From the NCBI GenBank assembly GCA_963677785.2, contig CAXXDH010000003.1:3906001-3970000 (forward strand): a DNA stretch of 64,000 bases, in the 5' to 3' direction. The DNA comes from G963665495 sp963677785 (GTDB taxonomy: Bacteria; Desulfobacterota; Desulfovibrionia; Desulfovibrionales; Desulfovibrionaceae). A model generated the notes under the pieces. The model did not search any database, was not told where the DNA came from, and saw only the letters and a list, made by a program, of their open reading frames with translations. Position numbers and translations under genes: made by a program. Shown piece after piece: positions 26,851-36,074 of the stretch (the stretch's first letter is position 1; each line of letters begins with the position of its first letter).

Positions 26851-26873
26851 CTGCCGATTCGGAGGGGGGTTTT

Positions 26874-28460
26874 TTGTCATTCTGGTTGGTTGACAGATTC
26901 CATACGTACTGGAGTGAGCGCTCTCTTTCCGACAAGAGTCTGCTGGTGCTCCTGGCGCTATTGCTTTTTGCCATGCCTGTTCTTTCTCAGGATTTCGGGG
27001 TAACCTGGGACGAACATTTTCATTACGAATACGGCAGGCGTGTCTTCAATTTTTACGCTTCCGGTTTTGCCGATAGATCCGCAACTGATTATCTTTCGTT
27101 GCACTACTATGGAGGATTGTTTGATTTTTTGGCAGAGTGCGCCCATCGGATGTTGCCTTCTTTTCCGCGTAGCGACATAAAGCATATCGCCAATAGTCTC
27201 TTCGGCTGGCTGGCCATTTTTTTTGCAGGACTGTTGGCCAGACGAGTGTGGGGCGGCTGGGCTGGATTCCTTGCCGTGTTGTTTCTTGCCTTTTCTCCGC
27301 GTTTTTTAGCCCATTGTATGAACAATCCCAAGGACTTGCCGTTCGCAACATTTTATATCATGACCTTGTATGGTCTCAGCCTTGCCGGGCAATCGTTTCC
27401 ATATTTCGGACGCAAAGCCCTGCTGATCACAGTGGCGGGCATTGCTCTGGCACTCAATATTCGGGTCGGCGGCCTGTTGCTGCTCTTTTACGCGGGGCTC
27501 TATCTGGGCATGCTTTTTCTAAACGATCGCGCGCACCGTTCCTGGAACAATCTGCTGAAACTCTGCGTCTGGCTGCTGATTCTGGGGCTGGCGGCAGTCG
27601 TGCTGGGGACTCTTTTCTGGCCCTGGGCCTTGCAGAATCCTCTTTTTAAACCATTGGAGGCCCTGCGAACCTTTTCGCGTTTTACGCTGACCTTCGGCGA
27701 ACTGTATAAGGGGAGGATTATCAATACTGGCGACATCCCGTGGGATTATCCCGTCCATTGGCAGTTGATCACCATCCCTCTGGGCGTTCTTTTTTTCGGG
27801 CTGCTTTCCGTGCCGCTGGCCTGTTTTTTTAAAAAAAGAGGGGCGGAGATACGGCTGCTGCAAGTGGCTGGCCTGGCTTTTTCCGTCCTCTTTCCCCTGG
27901 CCTATGTCATCGCCACCAAACCCGTGCTGTACAATGGCCCGCGCCACCTGTTGTTTATCTATCCTTCCTTTGCGGTACTTGCCGCAGGCGCTGCTGCGCT
28001 GTTATTACGCATACGATTGCGCTATGGGGCGGTCCTTGTTTGTTGTCTTCTCGTTGCCGGATTGTATCATCCGGTGCTTTTTCAGTTACGTAATCATCCA
28101 AATCAGATCGTCTATTTCAACCAGATGGTAGGGGGGATTCGGGGGGCTTTTTTGCGGTATGAAATGGATTACTGGGGCAACAGTTTCAAGCAAGCTATAG
28201 ACTGGATCGAGAGCGTCGCTAACCTGAACTCGCGGCGGGTACGTTTTTCCGTTAATGTCTCGCCCAAGTCCGCTTATGAATACGCCAAGCGTTACCCTTT
28301 GCTGCAGTTGATACCTCCCACAGGGCATCCGGAGTTCATGGTTCATTTGATTTCAGGACCAGAATTATTGACTTCCCTCAAAGGAAAACAGTTGATTCAT
28401 GCGGTGTATGCTGACGGTGTGCCCCTTTGCGTGGTTGAGTTCAATGCTCACACTGATTGA
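26874..28460 (+). CDS. GT-C-type membrane glycosyltransferase
   Basis: About 528 residues from a TTG at 26874 that follows GGAGGGG; the longer open frame from 26763 would overlap the previous gene by 88 bases and is rejected. Roughly ten membrane helices surround an early periplasmic loop with the acidic catalytic motif WDEHFHYEYGRR, typical of PMT/ArnT-like enzymes (GT39/GT83). It would take the sugar from the lipid carrier made by the GtrB-like enzyme and move it to a glycan, lipid A or protein outside the membrane. It is the last gene of the cluster. Confidence 0.8.
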   Translation: MSFWLVDRFHTYWSERSLSDKSLLVLLALLLFAMPVLSQDFGVTWDEHFHYEYGRRVFNFYASGFADRSATDYLSLHYYGGLFDFLAECAHRMLPSFPRSDIKHIANSLFGWLAIFFAGLLARRVWGGWAGFLAVLFLAFSPRFLAHCMNNPKDLPFATFYIMTLYGLSLAGQSFPYFGRKALLITVAGIALALNIRVGGLLLLFYAGLYLGMLFLNDRAHRSWNNLLKLCVWLLILGLAAVVLGTLFWPWALQNPLFKPLEALRTFSRFTLTFGELYKGRIINTGDIPWDYPVHWQLITIPLGVLFFGLLSVPLACFFKKRGAEIRLLQVAGLAFSVLFPLAYVIATKPVLYNGPRHLLFIYPSFAVLAAGAAALLLRIRLRYGAVLVCCLLVAGLYHPVLFQLRNHPNQIVYFNQMVGGIRGAFLRYEMDYWGNSFKQAIDWIESVANLNSRRVRFSVNVSPKSAYEYAKRYPLLQLIPPTGHPEFMVHLISGPELLTSLKGKQLIHAVYADGVPLCVVEFNAHTD

Positions 28461-28784
28461 GTAGGCAATAAAACGTGATAATTCAGAGACTGTGATTGTC
28501 TAAGCGACCGAGTAATGGACGGTCCTTATTCTGTAATGAGCTCCCAGGAATATGCGGTAAGGTCGAACTGAATTTCATTAATCTTCTGTCCACATTGTTT
28601 TCCGCCAAGTTTGTGATAAAAACCATGGGCCGAACCTTTAGTCGGCGTCCAGAGAACCATGCGTCTGAACCCCATTGCCCACATTTTTTCTTGTGCATCA
28701 AAGAATAAAACTGTTCCATATTTTTTGTTATGGTAACTGTCCTTTGTATCGGTCTACGGTTTCTTGGACACAAGTTTGAAAAAG

Positions 28785-29675
28785 TCAGGCAACCTCTCGC
28801 AGTAAACGAAGCTGTCTCTGTCGGACTTGGGCCGGAGTGCGGTAGCCGTGCCTTCCGAGAATCCAATTTTCATTATAATCCCGTTGAAAAGCCAGAAGGG
28901 CTTGCCGCAAATCTTCTACCGTGTCGAACAAACGCAGCCAGAGCAAATTTTCCTTAAGGATACGAACAAAACGTTCGGCAATACCGTTGCCTTGCGGTTG
29001 GCGAATGAAGGACGGTGAACTTGCAATTCCCAGGAATTTCATCTCGTCCTGAAAGACTCTGGAAACGAACTGACTTCCGTTGTCGTGTCGCAGTACCACC
29101 CCGGAGGCCACCTCCCGGTCAAAAGAGCCAAAACTGTGACGCACCGCCTGACGTATGGGCTCCAGGGCTTCGAAACGCGTGCCGCGCCTGGTGGCGTGGA
29201 TACCAAGCAACTCCAACGAACAATGATCCACCACAAAAAAGATGGAAGCATTGCCTTCGGATATCGTCAACGTCGTGGTCATGTCTGAACCCCACATTTC
29301 ATCGACTCGTTCAGTTTTTATCGTGCCGTCGTGTACCTTTGGACCGCGAGGTTTCCCGCCCCTTTTTTTGGCCAGCAGGCCATTTTCCCGCATGAGGCGA
29401 AGAACCCGCTTGGGTGAGGTTCGAATGGATCTCGCTCTCAGGCGTGCCCATGCCTTGCGATAGCCTTCGCCGGTAAAGGGACTTTCCGTCAAAACTTGGC
29501 GGATATTCTCAACAAGCTCTTCATCGGTATGCAACCCAATCGGACCCCGTCGGCTCGGCGTTTCCCTTGGAAAACTTTTGTGCCAGTAATAGGTCGATCG
29601 GGGGATGCCCCAGATAGTGCATACCCTCGCCAGTCCATACTTTTTTCCTACGGAGGACGAGATAGACTGGCTCAT
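28785..29675 (-). CDS. IS3-family transposase OrfB (rve integrase core)
   Basis: 296 residues. An HTH_21-like N-terminal segment (YRKAWARLRARSIRTSPKRV) precedes an rve core with the DDE residues in MWGSDMTTT, RHDNGSQFVS and GNGIAERFVRILKE. Its ATG overlaps the OrfA stop in an ATGA arrangement. Coupled translation rather than the -1 frameshift usual in IS3 elements is therefore indicated. No internal damage is visible. Confidence 0.9.
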   Translation of the reverse strand: MSQSISSSVGKKYGLARVCTIWGIPRSTYYWHKSFPRETPSRRGPIGLHTDEELVENIRQVLTESPFTGEGYRKAWARLRARSIRTSPKRVLRLMRENGLLAKKRGGKPRGPKVHDGTIKTERVDEMWGSDMTTTLTISEGNASIFFVVDHCSLELLGIHATRRGTRFEALEPIRQAVRHSFGSFDREVASGVVLRHDNGSQFVSRVFQDEMKFLGIASSPSFIRQPQGNGIAERFVRILKENLLWLRLFDTVEDLRQALLAFQRDYNENWILGRHGYRTPAQVRQRQLRLLREVA

Positions 29676-30001
29676 TTCCTCGACCTCCGGCGCGCCAAAG
29701 GGCGTCCTTGCTCCATTCGGTCAATCTTTTCACGAAGCAACTTGATTTCCATGGTTTGCTCGCCGACTTTTTCATTGAGGCGTTTGATTTCGGCCACCTC
29801 TTTCTCGGGACGTTTTTTGAGTCCTTCAGCGCCGGCGGCAAGAAAGGCTTCTTTCCAGCGAGTAAGCTCGGCAGCCGTTCTGCCCACTTCGCGGCTGACA
29901 AGTTCTATATCTTCGCCACGTAAGAGCCGTAGGACAATTTCGGTCTTATGCTGTGCCCAAAATCGCTTGGGCATGGTTCCTGGAGTTTCTGATTTGGTCA
30001 T
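29672..30001 (-). CDS. IS3-family transposase OrfA (HTH)
   Basis: 109 residues from ATG 30001, with GGAG seven bases upstream; an alternative start at 30022 is possible. It contains an HTH_Tnp_1 domain (IVLRLLRGEDIELVSREVGR) and a leucine-zipper-like coiled coil (EIKRLNEKVGEQTMEIKLLR). It supplies end recognition for the element. Confidence 0.88.
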   Translation of the reverse strand: MTKSETPGTMPKRFWAQHKTEIVLRLLRGEDIELVSREVGRTAAELTRWKEAFLAAGAEGLKKRPEKEVAEIKRLNEKVGEQTMEIKLLREKIDRMEQGRPLARRRSRK

Positions 30002-30441
30002 GAACAATCTCCTGGGGATCAATTCTTAACCCCAATTCGGTGTCCAAGAAAACTCTACCCCAATCCACCTTAATAAAAATAGATTCCAAGCAACCATTAT
30101 TAGCATTGTCCGGGTCTGCACCGAAGCGGGTAAATCCCACCAGTTCATTATTATTCGCACGGATTACGCGGATTATTGTAATTTTGTCAGCTAGTTGTTT
30201 TGTGAAACGTTTTTTTTCGTTTTTATAAATCCACATGGCCAATTCTTCATCTGGAAGTGTTCCCTTAAAATGCTTATGAACTGATTCGATATATAATTTT
30301 GTAATTGCATCAATATCTTCAGTTGCGGCATTTGTTATATGTTTCAAATCCATATCATCTCCTTGTATTTTTATCAAAAATTTTAATAGGCAGTGTGTAA
30401 AAGTCAAAAGCGGTCGGCATATAAAGAGTGGCACTGAATAA

Positions 30442-30663
30442 TTATTGCAAATCAACCTGGTTGCTTCCATCGTGAAATTGAGGCAACCATGTTAGAAATG
30501 TAAACCAAAGGTGCAGTTTTTCGGTTTTGCACCCTTTTATGCTGAATTGAGTGTTACCTACCTGTTTGTCTCCAGATTCCAAGCTCTTCTCCCACGTGCC
30601 CCGTATTATATTTGCCTGCCAAAATCCGATTACCAGGTTGTGGCAAGCGGTGCTAATTGACAT
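30442..30663 (-). CDS. small hypothetical protein divergent from vgrG
   Basis: 73 codons. A good site (AAGGAG, seven bases before the ATG) and a divergent position 77 bases from vgrG support translation. The product has no signal peptide, no repeats and no recognised domain; it is rich in Trp and contains two Cys. It may be the 5' end of a longer damaged gene, since it lies next to the interrupted GNAT gene. A role as a VgrG-linked immunity or adaptor protein is conceivable but unsupported. Confidence 0.4.
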   Translation of the reverse strand: MSISTACHNLVIGFWQANIIRGTWEKSLESGDKQVGNTQFSIKGCKTEKLHLWFTFLTWLPQFHDGSNQVDLQ

Positions 30664-30740
30664 GTTTTAGCTCCTTGTGAAATATATTTGATGCTAGCGT
30701 CTCCATTTTTGTAGTTTATCTCTTTAATCACGGGGGAACC

Positions 30741-33320
30741 ATGTCCACAGAAAAAAGGTATGCTTTTACCATCCTCGGACTGTCAGAAAATACCTTCAGT
30801 CTGGTCAGTTTCGAAGGGGGAGGCGGCATTTCTGAAATCTTTCAGTTTGAAGTGACCCTGTCTTCCAAAAAAAACAATTTGCGTAGCGAAGACGTTATTC
30901 GCAAGCCGTGCGCATTGCACTTTAAAGGTTTCATCGACAGAGATCTTGCAATCAAGGGGATTGTGTTCAATTTTCGTGAAATTCGCAAAGTAGGCGAATA
31001 TATTATCTATGTTGCCACCATAGCCCCAAGATTAAAACTGCTTGGACTGACCAGTGCCTGCCAGATCTTTCTCGACAAGAGCATCCCTGAAATTATCGAA
31101 TTGATTTTCATGCAGTTTAACATAAGCAATTACGAGTTACGACTGCAGAATACGTACCCGAAACTTGAGTATGTCTGTCAATTCAATGAGTCACATCTGA
31201 ATTTTATTTCGAGATGGATGGAAAAACTTGGCATGTATTATTTCTTTATCTCGCCTGAGGATACGGAAATAATTGTTATTACCGATTCACTTCTTTCCCA
31301 TGAGGATGTTGTGACTCATGAATTAATCTATAAACAAGTATCTGGCCTTGACCATCCAATTCTCGACAAGCTCGTTAAGGTTTTTACACTTGATTATAAT
31401 TCCATCCCAGATAGCATTCAAATAAAAGATTACAATTACTCGCTCAATAATATTGAATTAAGAAGTAAAAACGATTTACAGCAGGAAGGCAACATCGAAT
31501 TCTACACCTATGGCGATAATTTCCAGAATACGAATGAAGCAAAAAAGATCACACAGATACGTGCTGAAGAATATTCTTGCAGGAAGAACGTATATCATGG
31601 TGAGAGTTATGCCATGGGAGTCGCCTCCGGCCACACATTTACCTTGAGCAATCATTACCGCGACGACTGCAACGCAAAGTTTCTGGTAATCAAAGCACGC
31701 CATTACGGCCACAACGCCCGTTACCTGCGTGACGGGCTCTCCGTACAGGGGCAACAGGATCAGGACCTGACGGTATACCACAATTCTTTTACGGCCATAC
31801 GCGCCAATGTTCAATTCCGCTCCGCGCGTAAAACTCCTATGCCCCACTATACGGGCTTGCTCACTGCCGTGGTGGATGCGCCGGAGGACTGGGAGTACGC
31901 CGAATTGGACGACATGGGGCGCTACAAGGTTCGGATGCCTTTTGATCTGGCTGACCATCCCGAGAGCAAGGCTTCGTGCTGGATACGCAAGGCAGAATTT
32001 TTTACCGGCAACAAGGAGGGGGAAAAGGCCTTTGGAATGCATTTCCCGTTACACAAGGGGACGGAAGTGTTGATCAGTTTTGTGGAAGGGGACATTGACA
32101 GGCCAGTGATTGCTGCAGCTTTGTATAACAAGACCAATGAAAATCCGGTGACCTCGAAAAACAATACGTACAACATATTGCGAACCATCAGCGGTCACCG
32201 GCTCGTCAGCAACGACCAGAAGAACAAGCCGGCCTTCGGCTTTGCCACCGCGGACAACTCAGTGATGTTCGTAGGCCATTCCGACGCTGACAACGGGGGA
32301 AAGCTGGATGTAACAACGAAAAAAGCCGTACAGGCTAGTTATTCGGATTCCTTTGAGGTCAAGGCCGGCACCAGCACCGGTTTCACTGTGGGCGCCAACT
32401 TTGATGCTTTTGCCGGGAGCAAAATGGGCATAACGGCAGGCCTGACCAATGAAGTAAAGGTGGGATGGTCCGTGGGGTGCTGCATTTATGGCAGGGCCAT
32501 TGAGTTCGGCGAGCAACGGTCCATGATTCATGAAGCAATTTCCCAGGTCGCGGACAGTCAGATAACCATGAATGCGGGATCGAACGCGGTAGTGGAAGCG
32601 TATTATACATCAATCAAGAATTGGATGGCAGCCAGCGCTGCGGCTGCTGTAGCCACCAATCTTGGGGGGTGGGCTGCTATTGCGGGAGCACAAGGCGAAT
32701 ATGACGATATAGACCAAACTGCCGCCAAAATCGCTGGGAGCATAGTGGGGGGGCTTGGCGCTGTAACGCAGGTCGTTGGAACTGCTTTTGCCATGTACAA
32801 TTACAACAAACTAAGTAAAGAACAAAATGAGAGTTATTACACTGTCAGAAGTGTAATGGGAAAAAAAGGAGTGAAACACGTTGTTGATAGTGATCCAGGA
32901 AATATGGCTGATTACTCCATAACCGTTGACGGCGTTCCGGGAAATCAAGCTCGCAGTTCTTCCATTAGATTGACGGCACGGGGTGATGACATTGAAATTG
33001 TCAATAGAGAAGACGCAAAAATTTCTTTGCAGGAGGGTAAGTTTATCGAGCTTGAGGTAACAGACAAATGCATAATGGGGTTGACAAAGACGGAGGCGTT
33101 TTGTGACGTAGAGAACGCTGGGGCCTGGGAGATATCGGACAATGAAGTTTCTTTGAGAAAAAACGATGGCGCTAGTGTGGAGCTTACAAAATCCGGGGTA
33201 ACTATTGAGGGGGGAGTTAACCCAAGTGAAGGCGTTGTCAAGATTAGTGCAGAAAGTCTGCAGATGAAAACCACAACCAATATAAACATAAAAGCCGGCA
33301 ACCTTATCATGCTTGCGTAA
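30741..33320 (+). CDS. vgrG: orphan type VI secretion spike protein VgrG with hydrophobic insert
   Basis: 859 residues. The N-terminal gp27-like region (about 1-380) and the gp5 OB-fold (PHYTGLLTAVV ... GRYKVRMPFDL ... RKAEFFTGN) match VgrG. A beta-helical stalk follows. Residues about 628-690 form a Gly/Ala-rich hydrophobic stretch (AASAAAAVATNLGGWAAIAG; AAKIAGSIVGGLGAVTQVVG) unlike normal stalk sequence. After it, beta-repeat sequence resumes to the C-terminus. The protein would pierce the target cell at the tip of the T6SS tube. No other T6SS gene is in the window. The insert could be a membrane-inserting effector or a chaperone-bound region. Confidence 0.9.
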   Translation: MSTEKRYAFTILGLSENTFSLVSFEGGGGISEIFQFEVTLSSKKNNLRSEDVIRKPCALHFKGFIDRDLAIKGIVFNFREIRKVGEYIIYVATIAPRLKLLGLTSACQIFLDKSIPEIIELIFMQFNISNYELRLQNTYPKLEYVCQFNESHLNFISRWMEKLGMYYFFISPEDTEIIVITDSLLSHEDVVTHELIYKQVSGLDHPILDKLVKVFTLDYNSIPDSIQIKDYNYSLNNIELRSKNDLQQEGNIEFYTYGDNFQNTNEAKKITQIRAEEYSCRKNVYHGESYAMGVASGHTFTLSNHYRDDCNAKFLVIKARHYGHNARYLRDGLSVQGQQDQDLTVYHNSFTAIRANVQFRSARKTPMPHYTGLLTAVVDAPEDWEYAELDDMGRYKVRMPFDLADHPESKASCWIRKAEFFTGNKEGEKAFGMHFPLHKGTEVLISFVEGDIDRPVIAAALYNKTNENPVTSKNNTYNILRTISGHRLVSNDQKNKPAFGFATADNSVMFVGHSDADNGGKLDVTTKKAVQASYSDSFEVKAGTSTGFTVGANFDAFAGSKMGITAGLTNEVKVGWSVGCCIYGRAIEFGEQRSMIHEAISQVADSQITMNAGSNAVVEAYYTSIKNWMAASAAAAVATNLGGWAAIAGAQGEYDDIDQTAAKIAGSIVGGLGAVTQVVGTAFAMYNYNKLSKEQNESYYTVRSVMGKKGVKHVVDSDPGNMADYSITVDGVPGNQARSSSIRLTARGDDIEIVNREDAKISLQEGKFIELEVTDKCIMGLTKTEAFCDVENAGAWEISDNEVSLRKNDGASVELTKSGVTIEGGVNPSEGVVKISAESLQMKTTTNINIKAGNLIMLA

Positions 33321-33398
33321 CTGTTTGTGGCCGGTATTTGATCAGGATGGATTTGCTGAAATTGCGCAACGTATGGGGCGTAGTGATAAGAAAGGAAT

Positions 33399-33444
33399 TG
33401 TCACTTGGTGCAAGAAAAGTATAATTTTCCCGCACCGAGTGACA
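33399..33444. terminator. long hairpin after vgrG
   Basis: 13-bp arms (TGTCACTTGGTGC and GCACCGAGTGACA) pair with one G-U, and a GAAAA/TTTTC inner stem lies in the loop. There is no T-run immediately after. It sits between the converging vgrG and lipoprotein genes, so it may stop or stabilise both transcripts. Confidence 0.5.
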
Positions 33445-33458
33445 TCTATTGACTTCAG

Positions 33459-33671
33459 TTATTGTTTTTTCTTTGTGTCAGTAGATTTTTTTGGGCAAGT
33501 GTCACTCTTGGCGCCGCCGTGACCTTCATCATAGCCTTTTTGAAAATCATTGGCGCTGTCTTCCATTCCTCGAACTGCTTGTCCCGTGGTTCTGCCCATC
33601 CATGTACAGCCGCTGATTCCCACGCAAAACAGACAAGTAACCAAACACATGGCAACAACTATTCTCAACAT
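33459..33671 (-). CDS. small lipoprotein
   Basis: 70 residues from ATG 33671 (GGGAGG site); a start seven codons earlier is possible. A lipoprotein signal with lipobox VGISGC (Cys22) leads to a short charged mature part ending KKSTDTKKKQ. It lies 20 bases after the TPR gene on the same strand, so the two are likely one operon of envelope proteins. Its size recalls entericidin-like lipoproteins, but the sequence is not diagnostic. Confidence 0.65.
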   Translation of the reverse strand: MLRIVVAMCLVTCLFCVGISGCTWMGRTTGQAVRGMEDSANDFQKGYDEGHGGAKSDTCPKKSTDTKKKQ

Positions 33672-33691
33672 GACGTACCTCCCAAACAGCA

Positions 33692-34453
33692 CTAATATTT
33701 TTTCAATTCACGTGCCTTGGCAAAATCGTTGATTGCTTCAGATTTTTTGTTTTTTTTGCTCCAGGCTTCGCCTCTATGCTGGTATGCTTCAGCAAATTCA
33801 GGATCCAGTTTGATTGCTCGGGAAAAATCCGCAATGGCTTTATCTTCGTCACCATAGTTCAAATACGCAACACCACGGTTGTAATACATTTGTGGATCAT
33901 TTGGTAAAAATTTCAGGGCCATGGTGTAATCATCAGCAGCCTGGCGGAATTTGAGCTGAATACGGTGCACGCGGCCACGTTCAGCATAAGCCTTACCGTA
34001 GTCGGGTTTCAGTTCGATGGCCCGGGATAAATCTGAAAGTGCTTTACCATATTCCTCTTTTTCCGTCCAAATCAATCCTCTGTTAAGATAAGTTTGTTCC
34101 AGGTTTGGATTCTGATTCAAGGCCTGCGTATAATCCATCAAAGCCTTGTCGTATTCCTTCCATTGAGACCAGATAAGCCCGCGATTGTGGTACACGAAGG
34201 CAACAGTGGGGTCTTGGGGATCCAGCATTCCTGATTGCAGAAACATCGTGTAATTTTTCATGGCAGCATCAAGATCACCCTTATCCTGGGCAACAACCCC
34301 CTTATTGGCATAGTCATACAGAGCCGCTCGTTGCGCTTCCATTTGTTTTTGTTGTGCAGTGGCCCGCTGGGCCAGAACAGGATGCGCCGGAACAGCAGCT
34401 GCTGTCAGAAAAACGAGAGCAACAAATAGGGCGAGACGGGATAAAGGGATCAT
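33692..34453 (-). CDS. periplasmic TPR-repeat protein
   Basis: 253 residues. A signal peptide (about 1-28, ending VLA) is followed by about five tetratricopeptide repeats with the usual spacing (for example YHNRGLIWSQWKEYDKALMD and YNRGVAYLNYGDEDKAIADF). TPRs act as protein-binding scaffolds; no enzymatic domain is present. It is co-oriented with the small lipoprotein downstream. It could be an accessory of envelope assembly; there is no direct link to the T6SS gene beyond proximity. Confidence 0.85.
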   Translation of the reverse strand: MIPLSRLALFVALVFLTAAAVPAHPVLAQRATAQQKQMEAQRAALYDYANKGVVAQDKGDLDAAMKNYTMFLQSGMLDPQDPTVAFVYHNRGLIWSQWKEYDKALMDYTQALNQNPNLEQTYLNRGLIWTEKEEYGKALSDLSRAIELKPDYGKAYAERGRVHRIQLKFRQAADDYTMALKFLPNDPQMYYNRGVAYLNYGDEDKAIADFSRAIKLDPEFAEAYQHRGEAWSKKNKKSEAINDFAKARELKKY

Positions 34454-34688
34454 TTTCGAGCCTCCAGGCTTTTTTTAGCTGACAACGCAAACAATTTTTT
34501 GTCTTGTAAGCGGATTTAGCGAAAGATACAAGGGGCGCCTTCTTGGCGATATATTCCAGCGTATATGCTTAAGAAAGAAAAAAGATATCTTGCCACAATC
34601 CTAGCGAGTGACTATGAAATAGACTGCATTTTTATGAAATGCGCCATTTCTGAGTATGTTAACGTTTTTTTCTATTCTGGAGTGTGTC

Positions 34689-35297
34689 ATGAAAATATTG
34701 ATTCCATTTTATTCTCTGTATGGGCATGTGTTTGCTATGGCAAAGGCCGTGGCTGAAGGCGTCAAAGAGCAAGGAGCCGAACCCGTACTTAGACGAGTGC
34801 CCGAGACGTTGTCAGAGGAAATTTTAGGGAAAATGGGCGCGCTGGAAGCGCAAAAAAAGCTGGCAGATATCCCTGTCTGCACTGTGGACGAACTTCCTGA
34901 AGCAGCAGGGATCATCTTCGGGACTCCCACCCGTTTTGGCAACATGTGCGGCCAGATGCGCCAGTTTCTGGACGCTACAGGACAACTTTGGGCAAAAGGA
35001 GCGCTTATCGGCAAACCCGGCAGCGTATTTACCTCTTCCAACACGCAGCATGGCGGTCAGGAGTCCACGATTCTTTCTTTTCAGATTACTCTGTTGCATC
35101 ACGGCATGGTTGTTGTCGGCCTGCCTTACTCGTACGCCGGGCAGATGACTACAGATGAAATGACCGGTGGGAGCCCTTATGGAGCAAGCACCATTGCCGG
35201 GGGAGACGGCAGCCGTGTTCCCAGTGAAAATGAATTGAACGCCGCCAGATTTCAGGGAAGACACCTGGCTGAAATAGCGGCAAAACTAAACGGTTAA
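34689..35297 (+). CDS. wrbA: NAD(P)H:quinone oxidoreductase, WrbA-type flavoprotein
   Basis: 202 residues from ATG 34689, with GGAG eight bases upstream. Flavodoxin-like fold with the FMN phosphate loop in IPFYSLYGHVFAMAKA, and the WrbA-type motifs GTPTRFGNMCGQMRQFLD and SSNTQHGGQESTILSF. It reduces quinones by two electrons and limits semiquinone formation under oxidative stress. Its stop overlaps the stop of the converging receiver gene by 4 bases, with no terminator between them. Confidence 0.93.
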   Translation: MKILIPFYSLYGHVFAMAKAVAEGVKEQGAEPVLRRVPETLSEEILGKMGALEAQKKLADIPVCTVDELPEAAGIIFGTPTRFGNMCGQMRQFLDATGQLWAKGALIGKPGSVFTSSNTQHGGQESTILSFQITLLHHGMVVVGLPYSYAGQMTTDEMTGGSPYGASTIAGGDGSRVPSENELNAARFQGRHLAEIAAKLNG

Positions 35298-35746
35298 GTA
35301 TCGAATTTTCCAGAGCGGCAAGAGGCGTTTTTGCAGTTTTCGATCACGTTTCTTGCCTTTTTTGAATATGCCCATTTTTCTGCGATAACTGCAAGCTGTT
35401 CCAGCTCTATTGGTTTGGCAACGTAGTAATCCATACCTGACTGCAATAGATAGTTCTTGTCGTTTTTCATTGTATACGCAGTCATGGCGATGATCGGAAT
35501 CCTGGAGTCATATTGCCCGGAGGCATTCTTACGAATTATCCGTGTGGTTTCCACTCCGTCCAGCCCAGGCATTTGAACATCCATAAAGACGATATCATAT
35601 TTTTTTTCCTGCAATAAATTCAGGGCTTCATATCCATTACATGCTTCTTCTACAGTATATCCCTTTCTGCGTAAGTATAACCCCAAAAAAGTCCGATTTG
35701 TTGCATTGTCCTCAACAAGTAAAATACGTATTGTTGTATCCCGCAT
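35294..35746 (-). CDS. single-domain response regulator
   Basis: 150 residues from ATG 35746 (GAGGGA site); earlier in-frame codons to 35848 lack support. A complete receiver domain is present: acidic pair in LLVEDNATNR, phospho-acceptor Asp in DIVFMDVQMPGLDG, Thr in IIAMTAYT and Lys in YVAKPIE. The receiver type is that of hybrid-kinase tails. There is no output domain; a short Cys-containing tail ends the protein. It may shuttle phosphate for a hybrid kinase, such as the one at the left edge of the window, but no partner is adjacent. Confidence 0.85.
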   Translation of the reverse strand: MRDTTIRILLVEDNATNRTFLGLYLRRKGYTVEEACNGYEALNLLQEKKYDIVFMDVQMPGLDGVETTRIIRKNASGQYDSRIPIIAMTAYTMKNDKNYLLQSGMDYYVAKPIELEQLAVIAEKWAYSKKARNVIENCKNASCRSGKFDT

Positions 35747-36074
35747 TGTCCCTCGCTCCTCGTTGTCCCTCTGGTCCCCATACCAATTTTCCCCAGACAC
35801 ACGATATAGCTGCTTGACGTTACGAAAAACAGAGAATGAGCGCAACACTTAATGAGGGCTTCAATTTTTGACAAAAAAAATCTATACTTTGATATGTTGC
35901 CGGACTGACGGATTGCTTTTGAAAAAACTCACTTGTTCAAATGCATAACGGCTATTTTTTCACACCTGGCCGTTACATGTTTTCGGTAGAAACGAATACA
36001 CTGCGGATCTTTTTCAAAACAAGACCTTGCAAATTTTCAAATTCGATATTCTTGCAAAGCAAAAGGAGAAAACA
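35747..36074. other. intergenic region, no gene seen
   Basis: The 328 AT-rich bases lie between divergent genes. TTGACA occurs at about 35865 on the plus strand but without a well-placed -10. An inverted repeat TAACGGC-N16-GCCGTTA (35946-35975) is the only other pattern. Nothing coding was found. Confidence 0.5.

Larger units (their letters stand above)
28758..30053 (-). mobile_element. IS3-family insertion sequence
   Basis: 1296 bp with imperfect 14-bp ends (GGTTTCTTGGACAC left; GTTTTCTTGGACAC as the inverse of the right end). A 5-bp target duplication TCTAC (28753-28757 and 30054-30058) flanks it. Both transposase frames are intact. The target is a GNAT gene. The clean duplication suggests a recent, possibly active insertion. 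Confidence 0.9.
28526..30353 (-). pseudogene. GNAT N-acetyltransferase split by an IS3-type element
   Basis: The 5' part runs from ATG 30353 (AAGGAG site) to the insertion at 30058. It starts MDLKHITNAATEDIDAITKL and reaches the substrate strand NGCLESIFIKVDW. The 3' part, 28752 down to a stop at 28526, holds the acetyl-CoA-binding half (KKYGTVLFFDAQEKMWAMGF, then HGFYHKLGGKQCG). With the IS and one target copy removed, the halves are still one base out of frame, so a frameshift came in addition to the insertion. The natural substrate is unknown. Confidence 0.75.
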
